DNA from: Microcaldota archaeon
Lineage (GTDB): Archaea; Micrarchaeota; Micrarchaeia; Micrarchaeales; Micrarchaeaceae
Reading direction: 5' to 3'
Length of the DNA stretch: 32,187 nucleotides
Assembly (NCBI GenBank): GCA_021828705.1
Contig: JAJZDG010000002.1
Span: 1 to 32,187, forward strand
Part shown: one piece after another, positions 31,136-32,187 of the stretch
Layout of the letters: each line of letters begins with the position of its first letter
How positions within the stretch are numbered: position 1 is the stretch's first letter
The notes under the pieces: generated by a model
The model's database searches: none
Seen by the model: the letters and a program-made list of their open reading frames with translations, nothing else
What the model was told of the DNA's origin: nothing
Position numbers and translations under genes: made by a program

Positions 31136-31429
31136 TTACTGTATTATCTCTCCGTTTGCGTGTCTTGCTTTTACTTCTGTTATTTTTATCTTTAGTTCAT
31201 CTCCCTCCTTTGCGCCCTTAACGAAGATTACGAATCCATCAACCTTGGCTATTCCATCCCCTTTGGATGCTACTGCCTCAATCTTCACGCTAACTTCGTC
31301 ACCTACTTTAACTGGTTTTGGCATAAAATAGTCAGGCTTTATTCTCATACCCCCTCTTCCAGAGTGGTCTCCGCCTCTATTGCCTCTACGTTCTCCTCTA
31401 TTTTCCATTCCTTCGTCTTCTTCGTTCAT
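31136..31429 (-). CDS. TRAM-domain RNA-binding protein with Gly/Arg-rich N-terminus
   Basis: A 97-residue protein. The N-terminal third (NRGERRGNRGGDHSGRGGM) is Arg/Gly-rich and flexible. The rest is a TRAM domain: PVKVGDEVSVKIEAVASKGDGIAKVDGFVIFVKGAKEGDELKIKITEVKARHANGEII. Stand-alone TRAM proteins in archaea bind RNA and have been linked to RNA chaperone activity at low temperature. The RG-rich tail may add non-specific RNA binding. It has its own terminator and an upstream GGAAGAG sequence before the ATG at 31429, so it is probably monocistronic. Confidence 0.92.
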   Translation of the reverse strand: MNEEDEGMENRGERRGNRGGDHSGRGGMRIKPDYFMPKPVKVGDEVSVKIEAVASKGDGIAKVDGFVIFVKGAKEGDELKIKITEVKARHANGEIIQ

Positions 31430-31615
31430 TTAATCTCTTCCAATACGTAGAATTAGCTTTACTGCTTTACTCCGTATTTATTAATATTCAATCTTTTAAA
31501 CTTAAAAATCTTTCTGTTTTTGCGGCTTTATGCAAAAATATCAAAATTTGTCAAAAAACCATTTATAAATAATTTGAGGTATATACTTAGATGATGCGCT
31601 GAAGGTATTGTTTGT

Positions 31616-32187
31616 ATGCTAAAGAACGTAGATACAAGAGAAAAATTAAAGAATAATATAGTCAAGACTGATGGAAATGTGCTATTTAATATACGTAAAA
31701 GTGAGACTGTGGGGTTGATATTATCCTGCAATTCAAATATACTCTTAAATTCAAATGGGCGGTCTATATTTGAGGCAACTTTGGAGCAGATTTCGCTAGT
31801 TAAAGAATTGTCAAATATTATAATATTGTTAGATAATGCGTGTGTTGAACGTTGTAGCGGAATAATAAGGCGCATGCGACTAACAAATATTAAAAAAATA
31901 ATTATTAAAGAACCAAATACAAATGAACTTTTTAGAAATGCACTATTATATGCAAAGGAATGTGATATTATCATGCTGCATGACTGCTCAGAGCTATTTG
32001 TGAACGCAGAGGTTGCAAAAGAGCTAATCAGAAAAGCAAAGGCGTTTAGTTATGCTATTTCTGTTGTTAAAAAAGGCAATGTACTTATGGCTGTTACCCC
32101 TCAGGTGTTTGCATATGCTACTTTAAATGGCATAATTGCAAGCAAAAAATTATCAGAGAGGAATCTTTTTGACATGTCTGAATTTTT
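31616..32187 (+). CDS. IspD-like cytidylyltransferase homologue, degenerate active site, partial
   Basis: An open frame of 190 codons runs off the window edge from the ATG at 31616. A TATA element (TTTATAAATAA at 31562-31572) and AGGT upstream support the start. The translation follows the IspD/GT-A nucleotidyltransferase plan: VGLILS, then NGRSIFEATLEQI, NELFRNALLYAKECDIIMLHDCSELFVNAE (compare HDxARPxV of IspD), and LMAVTPQVFAYATL (compare TPQxF). The nucleotide-binding AAGxGxRM loop is missing and reduced to SCNSN, and the HDxAR arginine is replaced. It may have a different or lost activity. Archaea do not normally use the MEP pathway. Family call is moderate, function unknown. Confidence 0.6.
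   Translation, partial: MLKNVDTREKLKNNIVKTDGNVLFNIRKSETVGLILSCNSNILLNSNGRSIFEATLEQISLVKELSNIIILLDNACVERCSGIIRRMRLTNIKKIIIKEPNTNELFRNALLYAKECDIIMLHDCSELFVNAEVAKELIRKAKAFSYAISVVKKGNVLMAVTPQVFAYATLNGIIASKKLSERNLFDMSEF

Noticed and set aside
31591-31604. ATGATGC followed by CTGA, resembling C and D boxes.
   Set aside because: The C box is imperfect and only two bases separate it from CTGA, so no guide could fit; no second box pair is present.
31528-31974. A 148-codon open frame on the minus strand near the right edge.
   Set aside because: It lies opposite the plus-strand frame from 31616, which has IspD-like motifs, a promoter and a sensible start. The minus product shows no family features.
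1-32187. CRISPR arrays, insertion sequences, prophage or integrated elements.
   Set aside because: No regularly spaced repeats, transposase-like proteins, terminal inverted repeats or att-like duplications were seen; the window is core genome.

Overview
The window is archaeal, AT-rich and densely coded. The evidence is an archaeal protein set: LonB protease, topoisomerase VI subunit A, aIF6, the Kae1 and Bud32 KEOPS subunits, CDP-archaeol synthase, and eL39, eL31, eS19, eS1, eS26 and eL20. TATA boxes lie about 25-30 nt before the expected transcript starts, leaders are short, there is a C/D-box guide RNA, and a tRNA gene appears to carry an intron. Separate kae1 and bud32, a very compact layout, the eS26 gene and the odd tRNA intron would fit a reduced DPANN-type lineage such as Micrarchaeota or Parvarchaeota. 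That placement is inference; no rRNA is present to confirm it.

Layout, left to right. (1) 1-3.4 kb: tRNA-Leu(UAA) with a probable non-canonical intron, a PAC2-family protein, a small two-repeat protein, and an aldehyde dehydrogenase followed by a DUF192 protein. (2) 3.5-9.2 kb: a complete SUF iron-sulfur operon, sufB-sufD-HTH-sufC-sufS-sufU, with a 19-bp palindrome upstream and an embedded helix-turn-helix protein with a C-terminal cysteine cluster, a candidate local Fe-S-responsive regulator. (3) 9.2-10.6 kb: a C/D-box sRNA, a DMT-type transporter, an exported protein packed with N-glycosylation sequons, and tRNA-Gln(UUG). (4) 10.8-15.2 kb: lonB and top6A, facing an orphan VirB11/FlaI-type ATPase. 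(5) 15.2-19.1 kb, minus strand: the conserved archaeal cluster eS19-PDCD5-eL39-eL31-aIF6-eL20(LX)-prefoldin alpha-FtsY, including two genes under 60 codons. (6) 19.4-21.5 kb: uL29, aIF1, Kae1 and Bud32. (7) 21.5-26.1 kb: eS26 with a zinc-finger membrane protein, a second HTH regulator, and a GlyRS-Ogg1-translin operon. (8) 26.1-30.7 kb: CarS-eS1-uS15, valyl-tRNA synthetase with two altered signature motifs, and a Nudix hydrolase. (9) 30.8 kb to the end: a small membrane-anchored coiled-coil protein, a TRAM protein with its own terminator, and the start of a divergent IspD-like cytidylyltransferase cut by the window edge.

Most genes serve translation, RNA maturation, protein targeting and quality control. 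The most notable items are the SUF operon with its internal candidate regulator and palindrome, the degenerate IspD-like protein, the C/D-box sRNA, the tRNA-Leu intron and an unexplained hairpin between the eS19 and uL29 operons. No CRISPR array, insertion sequence, rRNA or integrated element was seen.
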